NCBI RefSeq assembly: GCF_000612585.1
Contig: NZ_JFCA01000001.1
Location: forward strand, 179,927 to 243,926
DNA: 64,000 nt
Reading direction: 5' to 3'
DNA from: Pseudomonas sp. CHM02
GTDB taxonomy: Bacteria; Pseudomonadota; Gammaproteobacteria; Pseudomonadales; Pseudomonadaceae
Position numbers and translations under genes: made by a program. The notes below the pieces were generated by a model, which was not told the origin of the DNA, ran no database searches, and saw only the letters and a list, made by a program, of their open reading frames with translations. The stretch's first letter is position 1, and each line of letters opens with the position of its first letter. Below are positions 1 to 10,199 of this stretch, piece by piece.

Positions 1-129
1 CAGCTTGGCTTTGGCGAGTGCCTGCTGAACATTGGGCGGCAGGGTGTTGTTGACGGGGGCAGCGGAGGTGGAAAAGGCCAGCGGAAGGAGAAGACCGGCG
101 AGCAAGACGGAACGCAAAGATTTGATCAT
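1..129 (-). CDS. dacB: D-alanyl-D-alanine carboxypeptidase/endopeptidase (PBP4), N-terminal fragment
   Basis: Only the first 43 codons are present; the gene continues beyond the left edge. The ATG is at 127-129 on the minus strand. The peptide begins MIKSLRSVLLAGLLLPLAF and has a typical Sec signal (two basic residues, Leu/Ala-rich core, Ala-X-Ala near residue 23), followed by a Pro/Asn-rich start of the mature protein. This N-terminus and its position next to a YggL gene fit the Pseudomonas DacB/PBP4 family, periplasmic enzymes that trim and cleave peptidoglycan peptide cross-links. No catalytic motif lies in the visible part, so the name rests on the signal region and on remembered gene order. 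Confidence 0.6.
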   Translation of the reverse strand, partial: MIKSLRSVLLAGLLLPLAFSTSAAPVNNTLPPNVQQALAKAKL

Positions 130-367
130 AAGAAGTAAAACCCTACTGCTGAGGAGGGTGAAAAAGGCGAGGGGTAAATAAGAAAAATCCCTCAATGGTC
201 ATGAAAGTGTCGGCATTATGCCCCAAGGTGGATCCACTTGTAGCTGAACGATAGCTGGTAATCAGCGTTTTTTTTACCGGCAAAGTGCCGCCTGTCCCAG
301 AGAGTCGGGCAATCGCCGCCTTAAACTGCTAAAGTGCCGCCCGTTATTACTTATGAGGATTGTTCCA

Positions 368-712
368 ATGGCGACTAACCGTTCCCAGCGTCTGCGCAAA
401 AAACTGTGCGTTGATGAATTTCAAGAGCTGGGTTTCGAACTGAACCTGGACTTCAACGAAGGCCTGAGTGAAGAAGCTATCGATGCTTTCCTCGAAGCAT
501 TCATCAAAGAAGCCATGGAAGCCAACGGTCTGGGCTATGTCGGCGGCGACGACTACGGTCTGGTTTGCCTGCAGAAGCGTGGCTCGGTGTCCGAAGAGCA
601 GCGCGCTGCTGTCGAAGCCTGGCTGAAAACCCGTTCCGAGCTGACCAAGGCTGAAGTGAGCCCGCTGCTGGACGTGTGGTATCCGGAAAAGCCGATCAAC
701 GCGGCCAAGTGA
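368..712 (+). CDS. yggL: YggL family 50S ribosome-binding protein (DUF469)
   Basis: A 114-residue acidic protein starting MATNRSQRLRKKLCVDEFQE. The basic start, the LCVDEFQELGF segment and the GYVGGDDYGLV stretch are typical of the YggL/DUF469 family, reported to bind the large ribosomal subunit. The ATG at 368 is preferred because TGAGGA (354-359) lies at ribosome-binding distance; an in-frame ATG at 353 would overlap that site. A strong terminator follows 8 nt after the stop. It is monocistronic and divergent from the dacB-like gene. Confidence 0.85.
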   Translation: MATNRSQRLRKKLCVDEFQELGFELNLDFNEGLSEEAIDAFLEAFIKEAMEANGLGYVGGDDYGLVCLQKRGSVSEEQRAAVEAWLKTRSELTKAEVSPLLDVWYPEKPINAAK

Positions 713-720
713 TACCAAAG

Positions 721-750
721 AAACGGCGACCCTAGGGGCGCCGTTTTTTT
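721..750 (+). terminator. Rho-independent terminator between convergent yggL and benE
   Basis: AACGGCG and CGCCGTT form the stem around a short GC-rich loop, followed by a run of seven T. The last bases overlap the stop codon of the convergent benE gene. The poly-T lies on the yggL side only, so it mainly serves yggL. Confidence 0.85.
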
Positions 751-1939
751 ATGCCTTGCGCCCGTTCAGAATCAGCAGCGTCAACACCCCCGCCACAATT
801 CCCCAGAACGCCGACCCGATGGAGAACAGCGTCAAGCCAGACGCCGTGACCATAAAGGTGATCAGCGCCGCTTCACGTTCCTTCGGTTCATTCATGGCGA
901 TGCTCAGACCATTGATGATCGAGCCAAACAACGCCAGGGCCGCGATCGACAGCACCAGTTCCTTGGGCAGCGCTGCAAACAAAGCGGCCAAGGTCGCGCC
1001 AAACACCCCGGCAATCCCGTAGAACACTCCGCACCACACTGCAGCGGTGTAGCGTTTGTTACGGTCTTCGTGGGCGTGAGGTCCGGTGCAGATCGCCGCG
1101 CTGATCGCTGCCAGGTTGATGCCGTGAGAGCCGAAGGGCGACAGCACCAGTGACGCCAGGCCGGTCGCCGTGATCAGCGGCGAGGCGGGCACGTTGTAGC
1201 CGTCGGCCCGCAGCACGGCGACACCGGGCATGTTCTGCGACGTCATCGCCACCACAAACAGTGGGATGCCGATGCTGATGGTCGCCGCCAACGAGAAGTG
1301 CGGCGTGGTCCATACGGGCGTCGCCACTTCGAGGTGAAAACCGCTGAAGTCCAGCAGCCCCATCAGCCCCGACAGTACGGTGCCGATCACCAGCGCGGCG
1401 AGCACCGCATACCGCGGCGACAGGCGCTTGATCACCAGGTAAGTGAAAAACATCCCCAGTACCAGCCCGGTGCGGTGCTGCGCGGCGACGAAGATCTCGC
1501 TGCCGATCTTGAACAGAATCCCTGCCAGCAAAGCGGCCGCCAGCGAGGCGGGGATGCGCTTGACCAGTTTTTCAAAGCTGCCGGTCAAGCCGCAAATCGT
1601 CACCAGCACGGCGCAGGTGATGTAGGCACCGATGGCCTCGCCATAACTCACACCGCCCAGGCTGGTGATCAGCAGGGCCGCGCCGGGTGTCGACCAGGCA
1701 ATGGTGATGGGCGTGCGATAGCGCAGTGACAGGCCGATGCTGCACACCGCCATGCCGATGGAAATCGCCCAGATCCATGAAGAAATCTGCGCCGTGGTCA
1801 AACCGGCGGCTTGCCCAGCCTGAAACATCAGGACCAGAGAGCTGGTGTAGCCGGTCATCATGGCGATGAAGCCGGCGACAACGGCCGACGCAGACGTGTC
1901 GGCCAGTGGGCGCATTGGCGCTTGGGTGGCGTCGTTCAT
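749..1939 (-). CDS. benE: BenE family benzoate/H+ symporter-like transporter
   Basis: A 396-residue inner-membrane protein with about twelve hydrophobic segments. The opening MRPLADTSASAVVAGFIAMMTGYTSS-like region and the FGSHGINLAAISAAICTGPHAH segment are hallmarks of the BenE family, whose fold is related to the NCS2 nucleobase transporters. The ATG at 1937-1939 has AAGGAACACC just upstream; the open frame runs further to 2077 but lacks a better start. It is divergent from the GntR gene at 2166. Family members are named benzoate symporters, but here the neighbours are purine catabolic genes, so the substrate is uncertain and a nucleobase is conceivable (inference). Confidence 0.8.
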   Translation of the reverse strand: MNDATQAPMRPLADTSASAVVAGFIAMMTGYTSSLVLMFQAGQAAGLTTAQISSWIWAISIGMAVCSIGLSLRYRTPITIAWSTPGAALLITSLGGVSYGEAIGAYITCAVLVTICGLTGSFEKLVKRIPASLAAALLAGILFKIGSEIFVAAQHRTGLVLGMFFTYLVIKRLSPRYAVLAALVIGTVLSGLMGLLDFSGFHLEVATPVWTTPHFSLAATISIGIPLFVVAMTSQNMPGVAVLRADGYNVPASPLITATGLASLVLSPFGSHGINLAAISAAICTGPHAHEDRNKRYTAAVWCGVFYGIAGVFGATLAALFAALPKELVLSIAALALFGSIINGLSIAMNEPKEREAALITFMVTASGLTLFSIGSAFWGIVAGVLTLLILNGRKA

Positions 1940-2067
1940 GGAAGGTGTTCCTTTTACCTGGGTTTTTTGCCGTTGCCGGCGCGGATTCAAGCCTAAACTC
2001 AAACGTAACGACTCATTGCAATACAGCCGACGGCGCAAACAGCCGTACAGTGTGTTGGCGCACTGGG

Positions 2068-2077
2068 TTGTGTACAA
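2068..2077. promoter_or_regulatory. Candidate FCD-GntR operator TTGTGTACAA
   Basis: A near-palindrome, TTGT-GT-ACAA, in the divergent spacer between benE and the GntR gene. It fits the t.GT..AC.a pattern known for the FadR/FCD branch of GntR regulators. It lies about 90 bp upstream of the GntR start and about 130 bp upstream of benE. Binding is inferred only. Confidence 0.4.
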
Positions 2078-2165
2078 TGTGCCCTGTTTTTAGGTGATAC
2101 TTGCCAGCGACACGCTGTTGCCGTATTACCGTTAATTCGCCGCCGTTCTCCAAACCCGAGTGCCC

Positions 2166-2930
2166 ATGAACGAACAGTTGCAACCTCTCAAGAAACAACC
2201 GCGTGCCGGCAAGGCTGGTCGCAGCGGAACCCAGGACGATATCGTCTACGCGCATATCTTCGAGGCGATCCTCGAACAACGCCTGGCACCCGGTACCAAG
2301 TTGAGTGAAGAGGCACTGGGCGAAATCTTCGGCGTGAGCCGCACTATCATTCGCCGCGCCCTGTCGCGCCTGGCCCATGAAGGTGTGGTGCTGCTGCGGC
2401 CCAATCGCGGTGCGGTGGTGGCCAGCCCGAGTGTCGAGGAAGCACGCCAGGTGTTTCTCGCTCGGCGCCTGGTGGAACGGGCGATCACTGAATTGGCGGT
2501 GCAGCACGCCACGGCCGAGCAGCTGGCCGAGCTGCGCCAGATGGTCAACGATGAACGCGACAGCTTTTCCCGTGGCGATCGCGGCGCCGGCATCCGCCTC
2601 TCCGGCGAATTCCACCTCAAGCTGGCCGAAGCGGCGAAGAACGCGCCGCTGATCAGCTTCCAGCGCAGCCTGGTGTCCCAGACCTCATTGATCATCGCCC
2701 AGTACGAAAGCGGCAACCGCTCGCACTGTTCCTACGATGAGCACACCCAGTTGATCGATGCGATCGAAGCACGGGACGCGGCCCTGGCGGTGAACTTGAT
2801 GATGCATCACATGGACCATATCGACAGCAAGCTCAACCTCGATGAAGAGAGCGCGTCGGATGATTTGCATGCGGTGTTCTCGCACCTGTTGCAGACCAAG
2901 AAGCCGGGGCGCTCCTCGATCAAACTGTAA
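2166..2930 (+). CDS. GntR family transcriptional regulator, FCD subfamily
   Basis: A 254-residue regulator with an N-terminal winged helix (about 25-95: KLSEEALGEIFGVSRTIIRR is the recognition region) and a C-terminal FCD ligand domain with the metal-type residues of FEFHLKLAE-like (GEFHLKLAEAA) and the late HH pair (MMHHMDHI). The ATG at 2166 is preferred because GAG lies 5 nt upstream; a GTG at 2160 is also in frame. It is divergent from benE and just downstream of the xdh-guaD operon end, so it may control benE or purine catabolism (inference). Confidence 0.85.
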   Translation: MNEQLQPLKKQPRAGKAGRSGTQDDIVYAHIFEAILEQRLAPGTKLSEEALGEIFGVSRTIIRRALSRLAHEGVVLLRPNRGAVVASPSVEEARQVFLARRLVERAITELAVQHATAEQLAELRQMVNDERDSFSRGDRGAGIRLSGEFHLKLAEAAKNAPLISFQRSLVSQTSLIIAQYESGNRSHCSYDEHTQLIDAIEARDAALAVNLMMHHMDHIDSKLNLDEESASDDLHAVFSHLLQTKKPGRSSIKL

Positions 2931-2950
2931 GCCTTCCTCAAATGCGCAAA

Positions 2951-3097
2951 GGCTTGTGTGGTGAGCGGGCTTGCCCCGCGCTGGGGCGCGAAGCGGCCCC
3001 AATAAAGACACCGCGTTCTATTTAGTAGAACGCGGTGTCTGGGTCTAGGGCCGCTCCGCAGCCCAGCGCGGGTGCAAGCCCGCTCACCACAACAAGC
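2951..3097. repeat. REPIN, long class with an extra central hairpin
   Basis: Two inverted REP arms (about 2951-3000 and 3047-3097, core GTGAGCGGGCTTGC) flank a perfect 15-bp hairpin at 3006-3040 (AGACACCGCGTTCTA, loop TTTAG). It fills the gap between the convergent GntR gene and guaD and may also terminate transcription from both. Confidence 0.85.
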
Positions 3098-3131
3098 CCG
3101 TTCCCACCTTTGTTTTGTGGTGTGGCTCAGA

Positions 3132-4436
<1,305 letters not shown>

Positions 4437-4443
4437 GGTCGTC

Positions 4444-5301
4444 TCAATTCTTGGCAAAAGAAGTCAAAGCTTGGCTGCGGCGCGAAGCCACAAGCAGTTT
4501 GGCAATGGGTTCGGCGCTGGCGGTGTGCTGGCCGAAATTGGCGTTATAGGTGGCGATGATTTCGCCGGCGATGGAGATGGCGATCTCCACCGGCAATTTG
4601 CCCTTCACCTCGGTGAGGCCCATGGGGCAGCGCATGCGTTGCAACTGTGCGGTGTCGAAGCCGCGATCACGCAGGCGGTGTTCGAATTTGACGCGTTTGG
4701 TCTTCGAGCCGATCAGGCCGAAGTAGGCGAAGTCATTGCGTTTGAGCAGGGCAGCAGTCAGTTCCAGATCCAGCGCGTGATTGTGGGTCATGACGATGCA
4801 GTAGCTGCCCACCGGCAAGTCGGCAATTTCGTCGACCGGCTCTTCGCTGACGATTTTACGCACGCCTTCGGGGATATGTTCCGGAAACTCCTGGTCACGG
4901 GAATCGATCCAGCGCACCCGACACGGCAGGCTCGCCAGCAACGGCACCAGTGCGCGGCCGACATGGCCGGCGCCAAACACCGCGATCTGCGCCTGCACCT
5001 GGCCCATGGGCTCGAACAGCAGCACGGTCACGCCACCGCAGCACTGGCCCAGGCTTGCGCCCAGGCTGAAGCGCTCCAGATGGGTGTTCTGCTGGCCACG
5101 CACAAGCATGTCGCGGGCGATCTGCATCGCCTTGTATTCCAGGTGCCCGCCACCGATGGTGTCGAAGGTCTGGGCGGCACTGATCACCATCTTCGAGCCG
5201 GCATTGCGCGGCGTGGAGCCGAGCTCTTCGATGATGGTCACCAGCACGCAGGGTTCGCCTTGGTTCTGCAGGTCGGCGAGGGCGCTGATCCAGTTGTTCA
5301 T
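4444..5301 (-). CDS. xdhC: Xanthine dehydrogenase accessory protein XdhC
   Basis: A 285-residue XdhC/CoxI protein, a chaperone that binds and sulfurates molybdenum cofactor for insertion into XdhB. The N-terminal LVTIIEELGSTPRNAGSKM is the CoxI-family signature, GGGHLEYKA follows, and a Rossmann-like VFGAGHVGRALVPLL segment lies mid-protein, then SYCIVMTHNHALD and FGLIGSKTKR. The ATG at 5301 follows TTGAGGTAG. A REPIN separates it from xdhB, while guaD follows after 7 nt. Confidence 0.93.
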   Translation of the reverse strand: MNNWISALADLQNQGEPCVLVTIIEELGSTPRNAGSKMVISAAQTFDTIGGGHLEYKAMQIARDMLVRGQQNTHLERFSLGASLGQCCGGVTVLLFEPMGQVQAQIAVFGAGHVGRALVPLLASLPCRVRWIDSRDQEFPEHIPEGVRKIVSEEPVDEIADLPVGSYCIVMTHNHALDLELTAALLKRNDFAYFGLIGSKTKRVKFEHRLRDRGFDTAQLQRMRCPMGLTEVKGKLPVEIAISIAGEIIATYNANFGQHTASAEPIAKLLVASRRSQALTSFAKN

Positions 5302-5339
5302 GTCTACCTCAACATCTCTGTTGTCAGTCAGGCCGCTAT

Positions 5340-5400
5340 CGCGGGCAAGCCCGCTCCCACAGGGAAGTGCATTCCAGATGTGGAAGCGGGCTTGCCCGCG
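5340..5400. repeat. REPIN, class with CGCGGGCAAGCCCGC arms, inside the xdh operon
   Basis: Inverted 22-bp arms at 5340-5361 and 5379-5400 (one mismatch) separated by 17 bp, in the 115-bp gap between xdhB and xdhC. The stable stem could modulate mRNA stability or expression of the downstream genes (inference). Confidence 0.85.
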
Positions 5401-5416
5401 AAGGCAGCGCCTCGGT

Positions 5417-7808
5417 CTAGAGCGAAGCCATCTCGGTTTCAGCCTCAACAGCCTTCGCCGCCTGCAACTGCCGCATCTGCTCGCAGCCCCACAACACCCG
5501 CTCCGGTGTCGCCGGCGCATCGATCTTCGGCTGATGGCGATAGTCAGCCAGGCTCGCCACCGCATCCTTGATCGCACACCACGAAGCAATCCCGAGCATG
5601 AACGGCGGCTCGCCCACGGCCTTGGAGTGGAACACCGTGTCTTCGGGGTTCTTGCGGTTTTCCACCAGCTTCACCCGCAGGTCCAGCGGCATGTCGGCCA
5701 CCGCCGGGATCTTGTAGCTGGCCGGGCCGTTGGTCATCAGCTTGCCCTTGTTGTTCCACACCAGCTCTTCCATGGTCAGCCAGCCCATGCCCTGGATAAA
5801 GCCGCCTTCGACCTGGCCGATGTCGATGGCCGGGTTCAGCGAGGCGCCCACGTCGTGGAGGATGTCGGTGCGCAGCATCTTGTATTCGCCGGTCAGGGTG
5901 TCGACGATCACTTCGCAGCACGCCGCGCCGAACGCGAAGTAGTAGAACGGCCGACCACGGGACTGGCTGCGGTCGTAGAAGATTTTCGGGGTCTTGTAGA
6001 AGCCCGTGCTCGACAGCGACACCTGGGCGAAATACGCCTGCTGGATCAACGCCTCGAAGGTCAGGATCTGGTCACGCACGCGCACGTGACCGTTGTGGAA
6101 TTCCACATCGGCTTCGCTCACGTCGTACTTGCGCGCGGCGAATTCCACCAGGCGCTGCTTGATGGTTTCGGCGGCGTTCTGCGCGGCCTTGCCGTTCAGG
6201 TCGGCACCGCTGGACGCCGCCGTCGGCGAGGTGTTGGGCACCTTGTCGGTGTTGGTGGCGGTGATCTGCACACGGTCGATTTCAACCTGGAATACCTCGG
6301 CCACCACCTGCGCGACCTTGGTGTTCAGGCCCTGGCCCATCTCGGTGCCGCCGTGGTTCAGGTGGATGCTGCCGTCGGTGTAGATATGGATCAGCGCACC
6401 GGCCTGGTTGAGGAAGCTGGCGGTAAACGAAATACCGAATTTCACCGGGGTCAGCGCCAAGCCTTTTTTCAGGATCGGGCTGTGGGCGTTGTACAGGCGG
6501 ATCGCTTCGCGGCGCTCGGCGTATTGGCTGCTGGCTTCCAGCTCGGCCGTCATCTCTTCGAGCATGTTGTGCTCGACGGTCTGGTAGTAGTGGGTGACGT
6601 TGCGCTCGGTCTTGCCGTAATAGTTGGCCTTGCGCACCGCCAGCGGGTCGAGCGCCAGGTGGCGGGCGATGGCGTCCATCACTTCTTCGATGGCGACCAT
6701 GCCTTGTGGGCCGCCGAAACCACGGTAGGCGGTGTTGGACGCAGTGTTGGTCTTGCAGCGATGGCCGTTGACGGTGGCATCGCCCAGGTAATACGCGTTG
6801 TCGGCGTGGAACATTGCACGGTCGACAATCGAGTTGGACAGGTCCGGCGAGCAGCCGCAGTTACCCGCCAGTTCCAGGTTGATCCCGTGCAGACGGCCGC
6901 TGTCATCGAAGCCGACGTCGTATTCGATATAGAAGGGGTGGCGCTTGCCGGTCATCAACATGTCTTCGACGCGCGGCAGGCGCATCTTGGTGGGCTGGCC
7001 AGTCAGGCGCGCCACCACCGCGCACAGGCATGCGGGGCTGGCGGCCTGGGTTTCCTTGCCGCCGAAACCGCCGCCCATGCGCCGCATGTCGACCACGATC
7101 TTGTTCATCGACACGTCCAGCACTTCGGCCACCAGTTTCTGCACTTCGGTGGGGTTCTGCGTGGAGCAGTAAACGATCATGCCGCCGTCTTCGGTGGGCA
7201 TCACCGAAGAGATCTGGGTTTCCAGGTAGAAGTGTTCCTGGCCGCCGATATGCAAGGTGCCCTGGATACGGTTTTTCGCGGTTGCCAGTGCGCCGGCCGA
7301 ATCACCGCGCTGATGGGTGTGGCTGTCGAGTACGAAATGCTTGTTGCGAAAGGCCTCGACCACGTCCAGCACCGGTTCCAGGTCTTCGTATTCGATCACC
7401 GCCGCCATGGCGGCCTTGCGCGCGGTCTCCAGGTCGCGGGCGGCCACAGCCAGCACGACTTGTCCAACGAACTGCACCGTATCGATAGCCAGCAATGGAT
7501 CGCCGGGCATCAACGGGCCGATGTCTTTGAGGCCCGGCACATCTTCATGGGTGATGACAATGCGCACGCCGTCGAAGGCGTAGCAGGGCGCGGTGTCGAT
7601 GCTGATGATTTTCGCGTGGGCGCGGTCGGACATGCGCGCATACAGGTGCAACTGGTTGGGGAATTCCAGGCGGTCATCGATGTACTGCGCTTCGCCGGAT
7701 ACGTGCTTGGCGGCGCTGTCATGCTTGGCGCTGCGACCGACCCCGGAGGTGAGGTCCTGGGCGAACAGCTCGGCGAGTTCGGCCTGGGTTTTAACGACGG
7801 CGTGATGG

Positions 7809-7816
<8 letters not shown>
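5417..7816 (-). CDS. xdhB: Xanthine dehydrogenase, molybdopterin-binding subunit
   Basis: A 799-residue large subunit of the heterodimeric molybdenum hydroxylase that oxidises hypoxanthine to xanthine and urate. Motifs: SGEAQYIDD near the N-terminus, RMGGGFGGKE around residue 245 (molybdopterin loop), the substrate-binding region RGFGGPQG, GGTEMGQGLNTK, and the catalytic glutamate in AVGEPPF near residue 734. The ATG overlaps the end of xdhA by 8 nt (ATGTCTAA), giving translational coupling. Length and domain order are normal for the family. Confidence 0.95.
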
Positions 7817-9257
<1,441 letters not shown>

Positions 9258-9316
9258 GGAAGGCCTCGCAGACTCATTATTGTTGTTAACCGCTTTGCGC
9301 CGAATCTAGTCATGTC

Positions 9317-9353
9317 TGACTTTTCGGTCAATGATTTTCTGACCAGGAGGTCA
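9317..9353. promoter_or_regulatory. Paired TGAC-N6-GTCA operator-like sites
   Basis: Two inverted repeats of the same geometry, TGAC-N6-GTCA at 9317-9330 and 9340-9353, with centres 23 bp apart and matching flanks (TC before, A after). They lie 60-96 bp upstream of xdhA and in the divergent spacer facing the GntR gene at 9538. The natural candidate ligand is that GntR protein, but this is inference. Confidence 0.5.
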
Positions 9354-9537
9354 AGAAATTGCGATCACAACACTTTCAATTATGGTCCAGTCTTCTGGAA
9401 CCGGCGTTTTTGGCGGCTCATGGGCTTTCAGTGCTGCTTATTTCATGCCAAATTCGCCACGGTGGGCGTAGCGCCATCAGCGGGCCAATGCGCTACACTG
9501 CCGCGCTTGTACCGATAGAAGATTTTGAAGGGAAAAC

Positions 9538-10197
9538 ATGACGTTCAAGGCGCCGGACAGTCTCGCCGAGCAAATTGCTCACCACCTCGCCGAACGCATC
9601 ATTCGCGGCGATCTCAAGCCTGGGGAGCGGATCCAGGAGCAAAAGGTCACGCTGGCACTCAATGTCAGCCGTGGTTCCGTGCGCGAAGCCTTGCTGATCC
9701 TCGAACGCCGCCATCTGATCGCGATCCTGCCGCGCCGTGGCGCCCACGTCACCGAACTCACCGCCCACAAGGTGCAGAGCCTGTGCACCTTGATGGCGGA
9801 GCTGTACATCCTGCTCGGCAACGCGGTTGCCCAGGGCTGGCAGGTGCAGGCCGATATGGCGCCGTTCCTGCAGATCCAGCAGCGCCTGGTAGGCAGCTTC
9901 GAGCGCCAGGACATCCGCGCCTTCGTCGAAGAAAGCTTCAACGTGATGCGCGCCGCGTACCCTTTCGCCAATAACCCGTACTTGCAGGAAACCGTCGAGA
10001 ACCTGCAGCCGGCGATGAACCGCGCCTATTACCTGGCGCTGGATCAACGCAAGGCCTCCATGAGCGAGTACCTGGCGTTGTTCGAACAGTTGCTCGCCGC
10101 CGTGCTGGCGCGTGACCTGCCGCAGATCCGCCTGGTGCTGTCGGCCTACGGCCAGCGCAGTTGTTCGCTGGTCATCGCAGCGTTGGCGGACGCCTAA
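9538..10197 (+). CDS. GntR family transcriptional regulator, FCD subfamily
   Basis: A 219-residue regulator: winged helix at about 8-75 (LAERIIRGDLKPGERI, then ALNVSRGSVREALLILE) and an FCD-type helical domain. The canonical metal-binding histidines are not obvious, so it may bind ligand without metal. It starts with ATG at 9538 behind GAAGGG. It is divergent from xdhA and only 2 nt upstream of smc, so smc translation may be coupled to it. Control of the xdh operon is plausible from position. Confidence 0.85.
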   Translation: MTFKAPDSLAEQIAHHLAERIIRGDLKPGERIQEQKVTLALNVSRGSVREALLILERRHLIAILPRRGAHVTELTAHKVQSLCTLMAELYILLGNAVAQGWQVQADMAPFLQIQQRLVGSFERQDIRAFVEESFNVMRAAYPFANNPYLQETVENLQPAMNRAYYLALDQRKASMSEYLALFEQLLAAVLARDLPQIRLVLSAYGQRSCSLVIAALADA

Positions 10198-10199
10198 AC

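Noticed and set aside
282..341. Direct repeat AAAGTGCCGCC at 282-292 and 331-341
   Set aside because: Short, only two copies, not symmetrical and not placed as a clear operator; kept as a curiosity.
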